Assembly (NCBI RefSeq): GCF_965223285.1
Contig: NZ_OZ244997.1
Coordinates: forward strand, 6,291,831 to 6,355,830
Length of the DNA: 64,000 bases
Reading direction: 5' to 3'
Source: Leptofilum sp965223285
GTDB lineage: Bacteria; Chloroflexota; Anaerolineae; Promineifilales; Promineifilaceae
Below the pieces are notes generated by a model, which searched no databases, was not told where the DNA came from, and was given only the letters and a program-made list of their open reading frames with translations. A program made the position numbers and the translations under genes. The first letter of the stretch is position 1; every line of letters starts with the position of its first letter. Positions 44,284 to 52,731 of this stretch are shown here, one piece after another.

Positions 44284-45033
44284 TCAAGATGGTTGCTGAA
44301 CCTGGAGGCTTTGCCGAATAATTTGCAAAACGGCCGTTTCCTGACCCTGCAAATAAAAATGACCACCAGGAATTAGGTGCATCTCGCCGGGTTGCGTTGT
44401 GTGGGTTGCCCAGGCGGCCAGATTTTCTGCTGGCACCAGCGGATCGGCTTCTCCGCCAAGTATGATAATCGGGCAGCTCAGCGGTGGTTCTTTATAGTAT
44501 ATGTACCCTTCGTACACTGCAAAATCGGCGCGAAGCATTGGCAGCAGCAAACCCAGCAACTCTTCGTTTTCCAGAACGGCCGTTGGCACGGTGTCCAATT
44601 CCCGCAATGCTGCCACAAACGCCACGTCATCCAAATGGTGCATGGGCGGCAGCTTAACCAGCAAATGGGGTGCGCCATAACCAGAAACAAATAGCTGCCG
44701 GGGCACCACGCCATCTTGCCTGAGCCGCCGCGCCAGTTCAAACCCCACCAGCGCACCGAGCGAGTGACCAAAAAAGGCGAATGGCTTGTTCAGCAACGGC
44801 CGTATCGCAGTGGTTAAGTCATCCAGCAATGATTCGATAGTTTGGTACGGCCGTTCCAAAAAGCGCGTCTCCCGGCCCGGTAACTGCACTGGCAGCACCT
44901 CAATGTCTGGAGCCAACCAATCGACCCAAGTGCGGTAAGTGCCAGCCCCGCCGCCCGCATGGGGCAAACAAAACAAGCGTAACGCGGCCTGCTCATTGGG
45001 CTTGGCGTAGGCAATCCAGGGCGACTCAACCAT
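44284..45033 (-). CDS. type II thioesterase
   Basis: 249-residue stand-alone alpha/beta-hydrolase thioesterase of the NRPS/PKS editing type. FCLPHAGGGAGTYR at the N-terminus, nucleophile elbow FGHSLGA (~95), LGGEADPLVP (Asp) and a late His in PGGHFYL are all present. It removes misprimed acyl groups from carrier domains. The ATG at 45033 overlaps the end of the upstream NRPS by 8 bp; an upstream ATG at 45051 is also possible. Ser is the nucleophile here, unlike in three of the cis-TEs of the cluster. Confidence 0.93.
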   Translation of the reverse strand: MVESPWIAYAKPNEQAALRLFCLPHAGGGAGTYRTWVDWLAPDIEVLPVQLPGRETRFLERPYQTIESLLDDLTTAIRPLLNKPFAFFGHSLGALVGFELARRLRQDGVVPRQLFVSGYGAPHLLVKLPPMHHLDDVAFVAALRELDTVPTAVLENEELLGLLLPMLRADFAVYEGYIYYKEPPLSCPIIILGGEADPLVPAENLAAWATHTTQPGEMHLIPGGHFYLQGQETAVLQIIRQSLQVQQPS

Positions 45034-48000
45034 TCGCTTTTTGCGCCTCATCCAACCGCGCTTGTAACGCGCTGGCGACTTGTTGCACCACGGGTTCCTG
45101 AATCACGCCAATGTGATCCGTTTCATATTGGCACATCTGTACACGTTCACTGGCTACTTTGTCCCAGCCCAGCGTCTGGTTCATAAACCGACCGCGCCGA
45201 ATCATAAACATATCAATCTGCCCACGGAAAGTTCCATCAGGGCGGTACAATATTCGCGATTTGCCGGTAACAAACTCCATCAGATAATAATCCCGATGTT
45301 GCCGCAAAATTGGCGCGCCAGTTGCCACATAAATTGAGAATATTAAGCGCTTGAGCTTTCGAAAAGTCCGCAACAATCGCCGACGAGAGCGCATGACAAT
45401 GCCATACCCAGCCCGACGCACTTTGCCTACAACCGTTTTGGGAACGTTTTTATCAAAACCAAACAGAGGCAATTCGCCCACGTTTGGCCCCACCCCTTCC
45501 TGATTTTGCACAAGCAACTCATTCCGCGTGCCCAGGGCGGATGGTTCAAGCAGTGCCAGCACGGCTACCTCTTTGCCAGCTTCTTGCAGCAGACGGGCAA
45601 TCTCATACACCACCATGCCACCAAAACAAAAGCCACCCAGGTAGTACGGCCCTTCGGGCTGGAATTGCCGGATTTCGGCCACATATTTTTGGGCAAGCTC
45701 TTCAACTTTAGGTGGCGCAACGCGATGCCCAGTCCAATCTGGCGGCTGCACCCCGTAGAACGGTTGGTCATCGGCTAGATTGTCAGCCAATTTTTGGTAG
45801 TTAAATACATGCCCTGCCCCACCATGCACCATATAAAACGGCGGTCGATTGCCCCCCTCTTTGATGGGAACGAGAGCAGACCAAGCGTCGGACGGCCGTT
45901 GCTTTTCAATCACCTCAGCCAACTGTGCCACCGTGGGATATTGGAACAGCAAGGTAATGGGCAGCCCCTTCACAATTTGTTTATCAATTTGGGCAAACAG
46001 TTGCGTTGCCAGCAGCGAATGGCCGCCCAGCGAGAAGAAATTGTCGTGAATGCCAACCTGCGACACGCCTAAAATCTGTTCCCAGATGGTTGCCAACTGC
46101 CGCTCGACGCGGCTGCCTGGCGCAACGTAACTGCTTTCCCGGCTGGCCACATCTTGTGATGGTGCAGGTAATGCTTTGCGATCCACTTTGCCGTTGGGCG
46201 AAATGGGGAAGGCTTCTAGCGAAACAAACGCATTGGGAACCATGTAATCGGGCAAGGTTTCCTGCAAAAAGCTGCGTAAATTGGTGGGGGATGGCGTAGA
46301 GCCATTGGCCGACAGCAAGTAGGCAACCAAACGCTTGTCACCTGGCTTATCTTCACGGGCGAGGACGAGGGCTTCTTGAACGGCCGTATGCTCCCTTAAC
46401 GCCGTCTCAATTTCACCCAACTCAATACGGAACCCCCGCACCTTCACCTGATGATCTATCCGACCCAGAAACTCTAGGGATCCATCCGGTAGCCATTTCA
46501 CCAAATCACCTGAGCGGTAAAATTTGCGGTTTTTGAACGAAATCCGCTCGTCCAATGTCAGTTCCACGAACTTTTCGGCCGTTAAGTCTGGCCGATTGTG
46601 GTAGCCACGTGCCAACGCCAGCTCGCTGCCAATGTACAGCTCGCCAGGAATGCCTTGGGGCAAAGGCTGCTGGTTGGCATCCAGCACCAACGTTTGAAAG
46701 TTGTTGATCGGTTTGCCAATGGGCGGCGTGCCATCAACTTTTTCTACAATGTTCATGGTGGTGCAAACCGTTGCCTCCGTGGGGCCGTAGGCATTGACAA
46801 AGCGACGACCCGGCAACCATTTGGCCGCAATCTCCGCCGAGCAGGCTTCCCCCGCCGAAATGATTGATTTCACGCCGCTCAACTCGTCGGGCGACATGAC
46901 CGCCAAAGCCGAGGGTGGTAGGGTAACTACCGTGATTTCTTTGTCTCGCAGCAGGTGGATGAGCGCGGGGCCGGGCATCATGCTGCGCTGCGGTGCCAGC
47001 ACCAGCGTGGCGCCCGCCAGCAGCGTCGTTGTCACTTCAGAGACGGAGGCATCGAAGCTGAAGCTGGCAAATTGCAAACAGCGGCTCTCTGGCGTTAGGC
47101 CAAACGTCTCGATTTGGGCTTCGGCCAAGTTGGGAATGCCGCGATGCGTCACCAGCACGCCCTTCGGCCGTCCCGTCGAGCCAGAGGTGTAGATGACGTA
47201 GGCCAGATTTTCGGGGCTGACGCCGCTGTCGAGGTTGCTGGTGGGTTCATTTTCAACTTTGTGCCAGTCGCTGTCCAGTAAGAAAACGGCCGCTTCCGTT
47301 TCCGGCAAATCTGGCAGTAAATGTTCCTGGGTGAGTAGCGTTTTTACGCCGGAATCGGCCAGCATGTAGGCCAGCCGCTCCTGCGGATAGGTCGGGTCGA
47401 GCGGCAGATAAGCTCCGCCCGCCTTGAAAATGCCCAGCAAAGCAATTACCATGTCGGGCGACCGCTCCACGGAAATGCCCACCAACGTTTCTGGCTTCAC
47501 GCCCTGCTTTTGGAGGTAATGAGCCAGTTGATTCGCTTTTTCATTAAGCTGACTATACGACATTTCCACGTCTTCATAGATGAGTGCCAACTTATCGGGC
47601 GTTTTTTCTACTTGCAGCTCAAATAGTTGATACACGGTGGGGACGGGATGGTTGTAGGTGACGGCCGTACTGTTCCAAGCTGCCAACTGCTGCCACTCCG
47701 CTTCGGTAAGCATGTTTAGCTGGGTTATGGGCTGGTCAGGGTTGGCCACAATCGCCGCGGCCAGCGTTTGCAAATGCCCCGCCATTCGGACCAGCGTCTC
47801 CGGCTCAAAGAGATCAACGTTGTAAACAAACGAACCAATCAGGCCATTTTCTTCGGCCGTCAGCGACAGGCTCAGATCAAACTTGGCTGCGCCAAAATCA
47901 ACTTCAAGGGAACGGCCGTTCACCACACCAGCTAATTGTAAAGGCGTGCGTGCGGCCGTTTCCAACGTAAACAGGGTCTGAAAAATTGGATTATAGTTGA

Positions 48001-49147
48001 GCGACCGTTCTGGCTGAAGCTCTTCTACCAGCTTTTCAAACGGCACGTCCTGATGGTCGTAAGCACCCAGCGCTGCTTCTTTCACCCGCCCTAAAAGTTG
48101 GCGGAAGCTGGGTGCACCACTCATGTCCGTGTGCAGCGCCAATGTGTTAACGAAGAAGCCCACTAACCCCTCGATTTCGGCTCGGTTGCGGTTGGCTACC
48201 GGTGAGCCAACGACCACGCTTTCCTGCCCGGTGTAACGGTAAAGCAGCACCTTAAAGGCTGCCAAAGCCGCCATAAACAAGGTCGCACCTTCCTGCCGGG
48301 CCAACGTTTGTAGCCCATCAGCAATGATTTTATCTAACGTCACTGACTGCCGCTTGCCCACGAATGTTTTGCTGTTGGGACGCGGTTTGTCTAGCGGCAG
48401 CTCCAGCAGCGACGGCGCGCCGTGCAGGTGATTTTTCCAATAACCAATCTGCGCCGCCAGCACGTCGCCTTGCAGCCAATTTCGTTGCCATTCCGCAAAA
48501 TCGGCATACTGGATGGGTAGGTCGGGCAGGTTGGCAGTTTCATTCTGTACCGTAGCGTTATAAACGGCCGTTAACTCCCCAAACAGCACCCCCATTGACC
48601 AGCCATCCGAAATGATGTGGTGCATCATGAACACGATTATGAAATCATCATCTGCCAGCTGAAAAACGGTGGTGCGGAAAAGTGGGCCAAGTTTCAGGTT
48701 AAACGGCCGCTGCGTCTCGGCAAAAAGCTGCTTCTCAGCCACCTGCTCATTATTGGCGGCCCGCCGCAAATCGAGGACGTTGAGGGGTAATTCAATTTCT
48801 GGCAGCACTTTTTGGTATGGCGTGCCAGCTTCAGATACAAAAACTGTCCGCAGCGATTCGTGCCGCTGGGCCAGTTGGTTAAGGCTGGTTTGGAGGACGG
48901 CCGTATCCACCACCCCACGCAGCCGAAATGCTGCTGGAATGTGGTAAACCGGACTGCCCGGCTCTAGCTGCTCTAAAAACCAGAGCCGTTGCTGGGCAAA
49001 AGAGAGAGGTGATTTTTCTAAATTAGTGCGCTGGGGAATGGTTGGCTCAGTGGACGAATCCACCCCTTCTTCGGCCAACATCATTTCTAGCAGCGCCAAT
49101 TCTTCAGCAGACAATTCCGCTGACTCAGATTGTTGATCAAACGCCAT
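45026..49147 (-). CDS. NRPS, C-A-T-TE (aromatic-like A domain; Cys-type TE)
   Basis: 1373-residue terminal module. C domain ~45-475, with HHIISDG (~177). A domain ~495-1000, with YTSGSTGRPKG (~654) and pocket D-A-S-T-I-A-A-V-C-K. That code is closest to published phenylalanine/tyrosine codes (GrsA Phe is D-A-W-T-I-A-A-I-C-K). Carrier GGHS at ~1041. TE ~1110-1373, with GFCFGG (~1174; Cys), Asp in LLEPS replaced or shifted, and a late His (TDHIG). The start overlaps the stop of the upstream NRPS as TAATG, so termination-reinitiation coupling is expected. The TE and C domain closely resemble those of the 7.6-11.7 kb protein. Confidence 0.95.
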   Translation of the reverse strand: MAFDQQSESAELSAEELALLEMMLAEEGVDSSTEPTIPQRTNLEKSPLSFAQQRLWFLEQLEPGSPVYHIPAAFRLRGVVDTAVLQTSLNQLAQRHESLRTVFVSEAGTPYQKVLPEIELPLNVLDLRRAANNEQVAEKQLFAETQRPFNLKLGPLFRTTVFQLADDDFIIVFMMHHIISDGWSMGVLFGELTAVYNATVQNETANLPDLPIQYADFAEWQRNWLQGDVLAAQIGYWKNHLHGAPSLLELPLDKPRPNSKTFVGKRQSVTLDKIIADGLQTLARQEGATLFMAALAAFKVLLYRYTGQESVVVGSPVANRNRAEIEGLVGFFVNTLALHTDMSGAPSFRQLLGRVKEAALGAYDHQDVPFEKLVEELQPERSLNYNPIFQTLFTLETAARTPLQLAGVVNGRSLEVDFGAAKFDLSLSLTAEENGLIGSFVYNVDLFEPETLVRMAGHLQTLAAAIVANPDQPITQLNMLTEAEWQQLAAWNSTAVTYNHPVPTVYQLFELQVEKTPDKLALIYEDVEMSYSQLNEKANQLAHYLQKQGVKPETLVGISVERSPDMVIALLGIFKAGGAYLPLDPTYPQERLAYMLADSGVKTLLTQEHLLPDLPETEAAVFLLDSDWHKVENEPTSNLDSGVSPENLAYVIYTSGSTGRPKGVLVTHRGIPNLAEAQIETFGLTPESRCLQFASFSFDASVSEVTTTLLAGATLVLAPQRSMMPGPALIHLLRDKEITVVTLPPSALAVMSPDELSGVKSIISAGEACSAEIAAKWLPGRRFVNAYGPTEATVCTTMNIVEKVDGTPPIGKPINNFQTLVLDANQQPLPQGIPGELYIGSELALARGYHNRPDLTAEKFVELTLDERISFKNRKFYRSGDLVKWLPDGSLEFLGRIDHQVKVRGFRIELGEIETALREHTAVQEALVLAREDKPGDKRLVAYLLSANGSTPSPTNLRSFLQETLPDYMVPNAFVSLEAFPISPNGKVDRKALPAPSQDVASRESSYVAPGSRVERQLATIWEQILGVSQVGIHDNFFSLGGHSLLATQLFAQIDKQIVKGLPITLLFQYPTVAQLAEVIEKQRPSDAWSALVPIKEGGNRPPFYMVHGGAGHVFNYQKLADNLADDQPFYGVQPPDWTGHRVAPPKVEELAQKYVAEIRQFQPEGPYYLGGFCFGGMVVYEIARLLQEAGKEVAVLALLEPSALGTRNELLVQNQEGVGPNVGELPLFGFDKNVPKTVVGKVRRAGYGIVMRSRRRLLRTFRKLKRLIFSIYVATGAPILRQHRDYYLMEFVTGKSRILYRPDGTFRGQIDMFMIRRGRFMNQTLGWDKVASERVQMCQYETDHIGVIQEPVVQQVASALQARLDEAQKANG

Positions 49148-52100
49148 TAAGTTACTGCTCCTGCTCTTCGCTTCGCTTCTAAAAGCTGCTTCATCTGCTC
49201 CGAGGTCATGTCCCCTAATTTTTGCAGCACGGTGGCAATCTTCTCCGCTTGCCCCGGCTGCGCCTCCAAGGCCACAATCGCCACTGCCAATTCGGCCACG
49301 GTGGGCGACTCAAACAGACTCCGCAGCGGCAAATTGGTCTTAAATGATGATTTCAGGCGCGAGATAACCTGGGTAGCCAACAGCGAGTGACCACCTAAAT
49401 CAAAAAAGTTGTCATTTACGCCAACGCGCTCCACGCCCAGAATTTCTGACCAAATTTTAGCGACAATGACTTCAACGGCCGTTCGTGGCGCCACAAATTC
49501 CTGTTCAATTGCCCGAGCTGTGTCGTCGGGTTCGGGCAGGCCGCGCCGGTTGATTTTGCCGCTGGGGGTCAAAGGCATCTCGTCCAGCAGCATCACCAGG
49601 GCGGGCACCATGTATTCCGGCAGACGATCTTTCAAAAAGGAACGTAACGTCAGCGCATCGGCCGCTTGCCCCGGCTGGGTCACGACGTAAGCTACCAGCC
49701 GCTTGTTGCCCTGTGAATCTGGTTTGGCGAGAACGGCCGTTTCCTTCACTGCCTCATGCTCACTCAACACCGCCTCGATCTCCCCCGGCTCAATGCGGAA
49801 CCCGCGAATTTTCACTTGCTGATCCACCCGACCCAGGTATTCGATATTGCCGTCGGCACGGTAGCGGGCCAGATCCCCTGTGCGGTAAACGCGCCCCCCC
49901 TCTGTCCCCCCCAGCGGGGGGGAATTAAAGGGGGGGATGGTAAACTTCTCGGCAGTCAACTCCGGCCGATTCAAATACCCCCGCGCTACATTATCCCCGC
50001 CGATGAGCAGTTCGCCGGGAACGCCGACGGGGACGGGCTGCATGTGCGGATCAACCAGGTAGATTTGGGTATTGGCAATGGGCTTGCCGATGGGCGGCAG
50101 AGCATCCCAGGTAGTCGGGTCGGCAGGCAGATCGTAGGCGGTGGCGACGTGCGTTTCCGAGGGGCCGTAATGGTTTGCCAGGCGGCAGTTGGGCAGCCGC
50201 TGGAACAAGGCCACGATGGGCGGAGTGGTTTGTAGCTGCTCCCCGGCCGTAATGAGTTCGCGCAGCCGCAAATCCAAAGTCGGCTGGGCAGCAAACGCTT
50301 CGGCCAACTGCTGTAAGGCCACAAAGGGCAAAAAGATGCGGTTAACCTGCTTTTCGGCGACTAGCTGCGCCAACTGCTCCGGGTCGCGCCGAATGGCTTC
50401 ATCAATCATCACCAGCGTGCCGCCGCTGCACAGCGTGGCAAAAATCTCCTGGCAGCTTACGTCGAAGCTGAGGGTGGTGAATTGCAATGTTTTGTCGCCG
50501 AGGCCGCAAGTTGTATTTTGTAGCTGCCATGCCAGCAGATTAGCGATGGCTCGCTGGGGCAAGGCCACGCCCTTCGGCCGTCCCGTCGAGCCAGAGGTGT
50601 AGATGATGTAAATGAGATCGTCCAGCGTAACCTCGCTGGTTGGATTTTCTTCGCTTTCTTGGGCGATGCTGTCCCAATCACTGACAAGGCAGATAACCCT
50701 AGCCTGATGTTCCGGCATGGCGGGCAGTAAATTAGATTGGGTCAGCAGCACTTTGGCTCCGGAATCGGCCAGCATGTAGGCCAGCCGCTCTTGCGGATAG
50801 GTGGGGTCGAGCGGCACGTAGGTTCCGCCTGCCTTGAGGATGCCCAGCAGCCCTACCAGCATCTCCAGCGACCGCTCCACCGACAAAGCCACCTTCACAT
50901 CGGGGGCAATGCCTTGCTTTTGCAGCGCGTGTGCCAGTTGGTTGGCACGGCCGTTTAGCTCGGCGTAGGTCACAGTTTGGTGGGGAAATTCGGCGGCGAT
51001 GGCGTTTGGCGTTTGGGCAGCCTGCTGCTCGAAGCGTTGGTGGATGGGTTGTTGGGGGTAAACGGCCGTTGTCTCATTCCAGTCCACCACCACTTTTTGC
51101 CGCTCATCTTCAGTCATCAAGGGCAAAGCACCGATTGGCTGGCTGGGGTCGGCGGCGATTCCTGTTAGCAATGTTTGAAAATGTTGCCAAAAGCGGCGCA
51201 TCGTCCCTTCGGCAAAGAGGTCAACATTGTATTCCAAATAGCCCGTCATGCCATCTGCTTCTTCCACCAGCGACAGGGCGAGATCAAATTTAGACGTGCC
51301 CGTATCCGCCTCCAGCGGCGTAACGGTGAGGCCGGGCATCTGCACGGATGCACCCGTGGCGTTGTGCAGGACAAACATTACCTGGAAGATGGGATTGTAG
51401 CTGAGGGCACGTTCTGGCTGAAGCTCCTCCACCAGCTTCTCAAAAGGCAAATCCTGGTGGTCGTAAGCGTCGAGGGTTGTATTTTTGACCTGCGCCAGCA
51501 GCTCTAAAAAGGTGGGATTGCTTGCCAAATCGGTTCGCAGAACCAGCGTATTCACAAAAAAGCCAATCAGCCCCTCAATTTCGGCGCGGGTGCGATTGGC
51601 GATAGGTGAGCCAACCACAATATCTTCCTGGCGGCTGTAGCGGTGGAGCAGCACGTTGAAGGCGGCAAACAGGGTCATGAACAGCGTCGTGCCGGCTCGC
51701 TGGCTCACCTGCTTCATCGCCTCAACCAAGGCTGGGTCAATGGTGAGTGGCAGTCGTTGACCGCGATATTCCTGCACGGCTGGACGGGGAAAGTCGGTGG
51801 GCAGTTCCAGGCGCGGCGGCGCGCCCGCTAACTGATTTTTCCAGTAGGTTAGCTGCTTTTGCAGCCGTTCGCCTCTCAAATAATCTCGCTGCCAGACGGC
51901 AAAATCGGCGTATTGGATAGGCAGCGGGGTGAGGAACCCTCTCCCTAGCCCTCTCCCAGGGGGAGAGGGGACAATTTCCTCTCCCTCCGGGGGAGGAATA
52001 AGGAGGGGGGAATGCGTGCTTACAAAATCCTTGTACAGCACCGACAGCTCATTCAGCAGCACCCCGCGTGACCAGCCATCGGAAGCAATGTGGTGCATGG

Positions 52101-52641
52101 TGAGGATGAGCCGATGCTTGTCGGGAGCCAGCTTGAGTAGACAGGCACGCAGCAGGGGATCGGTGGTGAGGTTGAACGGCCGTCTCGTTTCTACGGCCGT
52201 CAGTTTAGCAATTTCGGCTTCACGCTGCGCGGTGGGCAAACCCTGCAAATCTTCAACGGGAACGCTGATGGTCACTTCATCGGTGACTTGCTGGGAGGGC
52301 TGGCCCTTGACGGCCGTAAAGGTCGTCCGCAATGCCTCATGCCGCTGCACAATTTCGTTCAGGCTGGCGGTGAGCGCCGCTACGTCCAAGTCACCCTCTA
52401 GCTGGAAGATGGCCGGAATGTGGTAAGCCGGGCTGCCCGGTTCCAGTTCTTCCAAAAACCAGAGCCGCTGCTGGGCAAAGGAAAGGGGCGCAGCCGCATC
52501 ATCCTCGCGGCGGGTAATGCCCTGCGGCGCGGCCTGCGCTTGTTTCTGTTTCAATTTCATTTCCAGCAAAGCACGCTTGGCTGGGGATAGCCCCGCCAGG
52601 CGATCTTTTGCCTTATTCTGCTCGGTTGGTTGGTTTGTCAT
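49147..52641 (-). CDS. NRPS, C-A(Pro)-T
   Basis: 1164-residue elongation module. C domain ~55-510, with HHIASDG (~183). A domain ~525-1040, with YTSGSTGRPKG (~682) and pocket D-V-Q-F-I-A-H-V-A-K, matching proline-type codes (D-V-Q-F/L-I-A-H-V-V-K). Carrier GGHS at ~1081. The ATG at 52641 is used (MTNQPTEQ); a longer frame to 52710 runs into a dispersed repeat. Two repeat elements lie in frame: ~25 residues inside the C domain (residues ~210-235, rich in Pro/Gly) and ~12 residues before YRTGDL. The C-domain insert follows the catalytic motif by only ~25 residues, so its effect on activity is worth testing. Confidence 0.94.
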   Translation of the reverse strand: MTNQPTEQNKAKDRLAGLSPAKRALLEMKLKQKQAQAAPQGITRREDDAAAPLSFAQQRLWFLEELEPGSPAYHIPAIFQLEGDLDVAALTASLNEIVQRHEALRTTFTAVKGQPSQQVTDEVTISVPVEDLQGLPTAQREAEIAKLTAVETRRPFNLTTDPLLRACLLKLAPDKHRLILTMHHIASDGWSRGVLLNELSVLYKDFVSTHSPLLIPPPEGEEIVPSPPGRGLGRGFLTPLPIQYADFAVWQRDYLRGERLQKQLTYWKNQLAGAPPRLELPTDFPRPAVQEYRGQRLPLTIDPALVEAMKQVSQRAGTTLFMTLFAAFNVLLHRYSRQEDIVVGSPIANRTRAEIEGLIGFFVNTLVLRTDLASNPTFLELLAQVKNTTLDAYDHQDLPFEKLVEELQPERALSYNPIFQVMFVLHNATGASVQMPGLTVTPLEADTGTSKFDLALSLVEEADGMTGYLEYNVDLFAEGTMRRFWQHFQTLLTGIAADPSQPIGALPLMTEDERQKVVVDWNETTAVYPQQPIHQRFEQQAAQTPNAIAAEFPHQTVTYAELNGRANQLAHALQKQGIAPDVKVALSVERSLEMLVGLLGILKAGGTYVPLDPTYPQERLAYMLADSGAKVLLTQSNLLPAMPEHQARVICLVSDWDSIAQESEENPTSEVTLDDLIYIIYTSGSTGRPKGVALPQRAIANLLAWQLQNTTCGLGDKTLQFTTLSFDVSCQEIFATLCSGGTLVMIDEAIRRDPEQLAQLVAEKQVNRIFLPFVALQQLAEAFAAQPTLDLRLRELITAGEQLQTTPPIVALFQRLPNCRLANHYGPSETHVATAYDLPADPTTWDALPPIGKPIANTQIYLVDPHMQPVPVGVPGELLIGGDNVARGYLNRPELTAEKFTIPPFNSPPLGGTEGGRVYRTGDLARYRADGNIEYLGRVDQQVKIRGFRIEPGEIEAVLSEHEAVKETAVLAKPDSQGNKRLVAYVVTQPGQAADALTLRSFLKDRLPEYMVPALVMLLDEMPLTPSGKINRRGLPEPDDTARAIEQEFVAPRTAVEVIVAKIWSEILGVERVGVNDNFFDLGGHSLLATQVISRLKSSFKTNLPLRSLFESPTVAELAVAIVALEAQPGQAEKIATVLQKLGDMTSEQMKQLLEAKRRAGAVT
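49893..49942. repeat. C7/G7-type palindromic repeat in frame before A7 of the Pro A domain
   Basis: CCCCCCTCTGTCCCCCCC and GGGGGGGAATTAAAGGGGGGG form a C-run/G-run palindrome encoding about 12 residues (NSPPLGGTEGG) between LTAEKF and VYRTGDL. The frame is preserved. Confidence 0.65.
51936..52011 (+). repeat. GC-rich dispersed palindromic element, copy B, inside an NRPS C domain
   Basis: CCCTCTCCC/GGGAGAGGG arms and a second CTCCCTCC/GGGGGAGG pair. It aligns over its full ~76 bp with the reverse complement of 1030-1107. It is read through in frame by the NRPS on the minus strand, giving a PPPEGEE...PPGRGLGRG peptide that interrupts an otherwise normal C domain. Confidence 0.78.
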
Positions 52642-52668
52642 ACAACTACCTAAAAATTTATCGGCTTG

Positions 52669-52726
52669 GTAGGGGCAGACCTCCGTGTCTGCCCACTCCA
52701 GGGTGCACACGGGGGTGCGCCCCTAC
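52669..52726. repeat. compound GTAGGGGC palindromic repeat between two NRPS genes
   Basis: Outer arms GTAGGGGC (52669-52676) and GCCCCTAC (52719-52726) flank two small hairpins, AGAC/GTCT and GCAC/GTGC. The whole fills most of the 90-bp gap between the stop of the large NRPS (52732) and the ATG of the Pro NRPS (52641). The outer octamers are shared with 23594-23621. Confidence 0.72.
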
Positions 52727-52731
52727 TGTTG

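Noticed and set aside
44241..44366. N-terminal extension of the sulfotransferase to 44366
   Set aside because: It would overlap the thioesterase gene by 83 bp, and a well-placed GGAG precedes the ATG at 44240.
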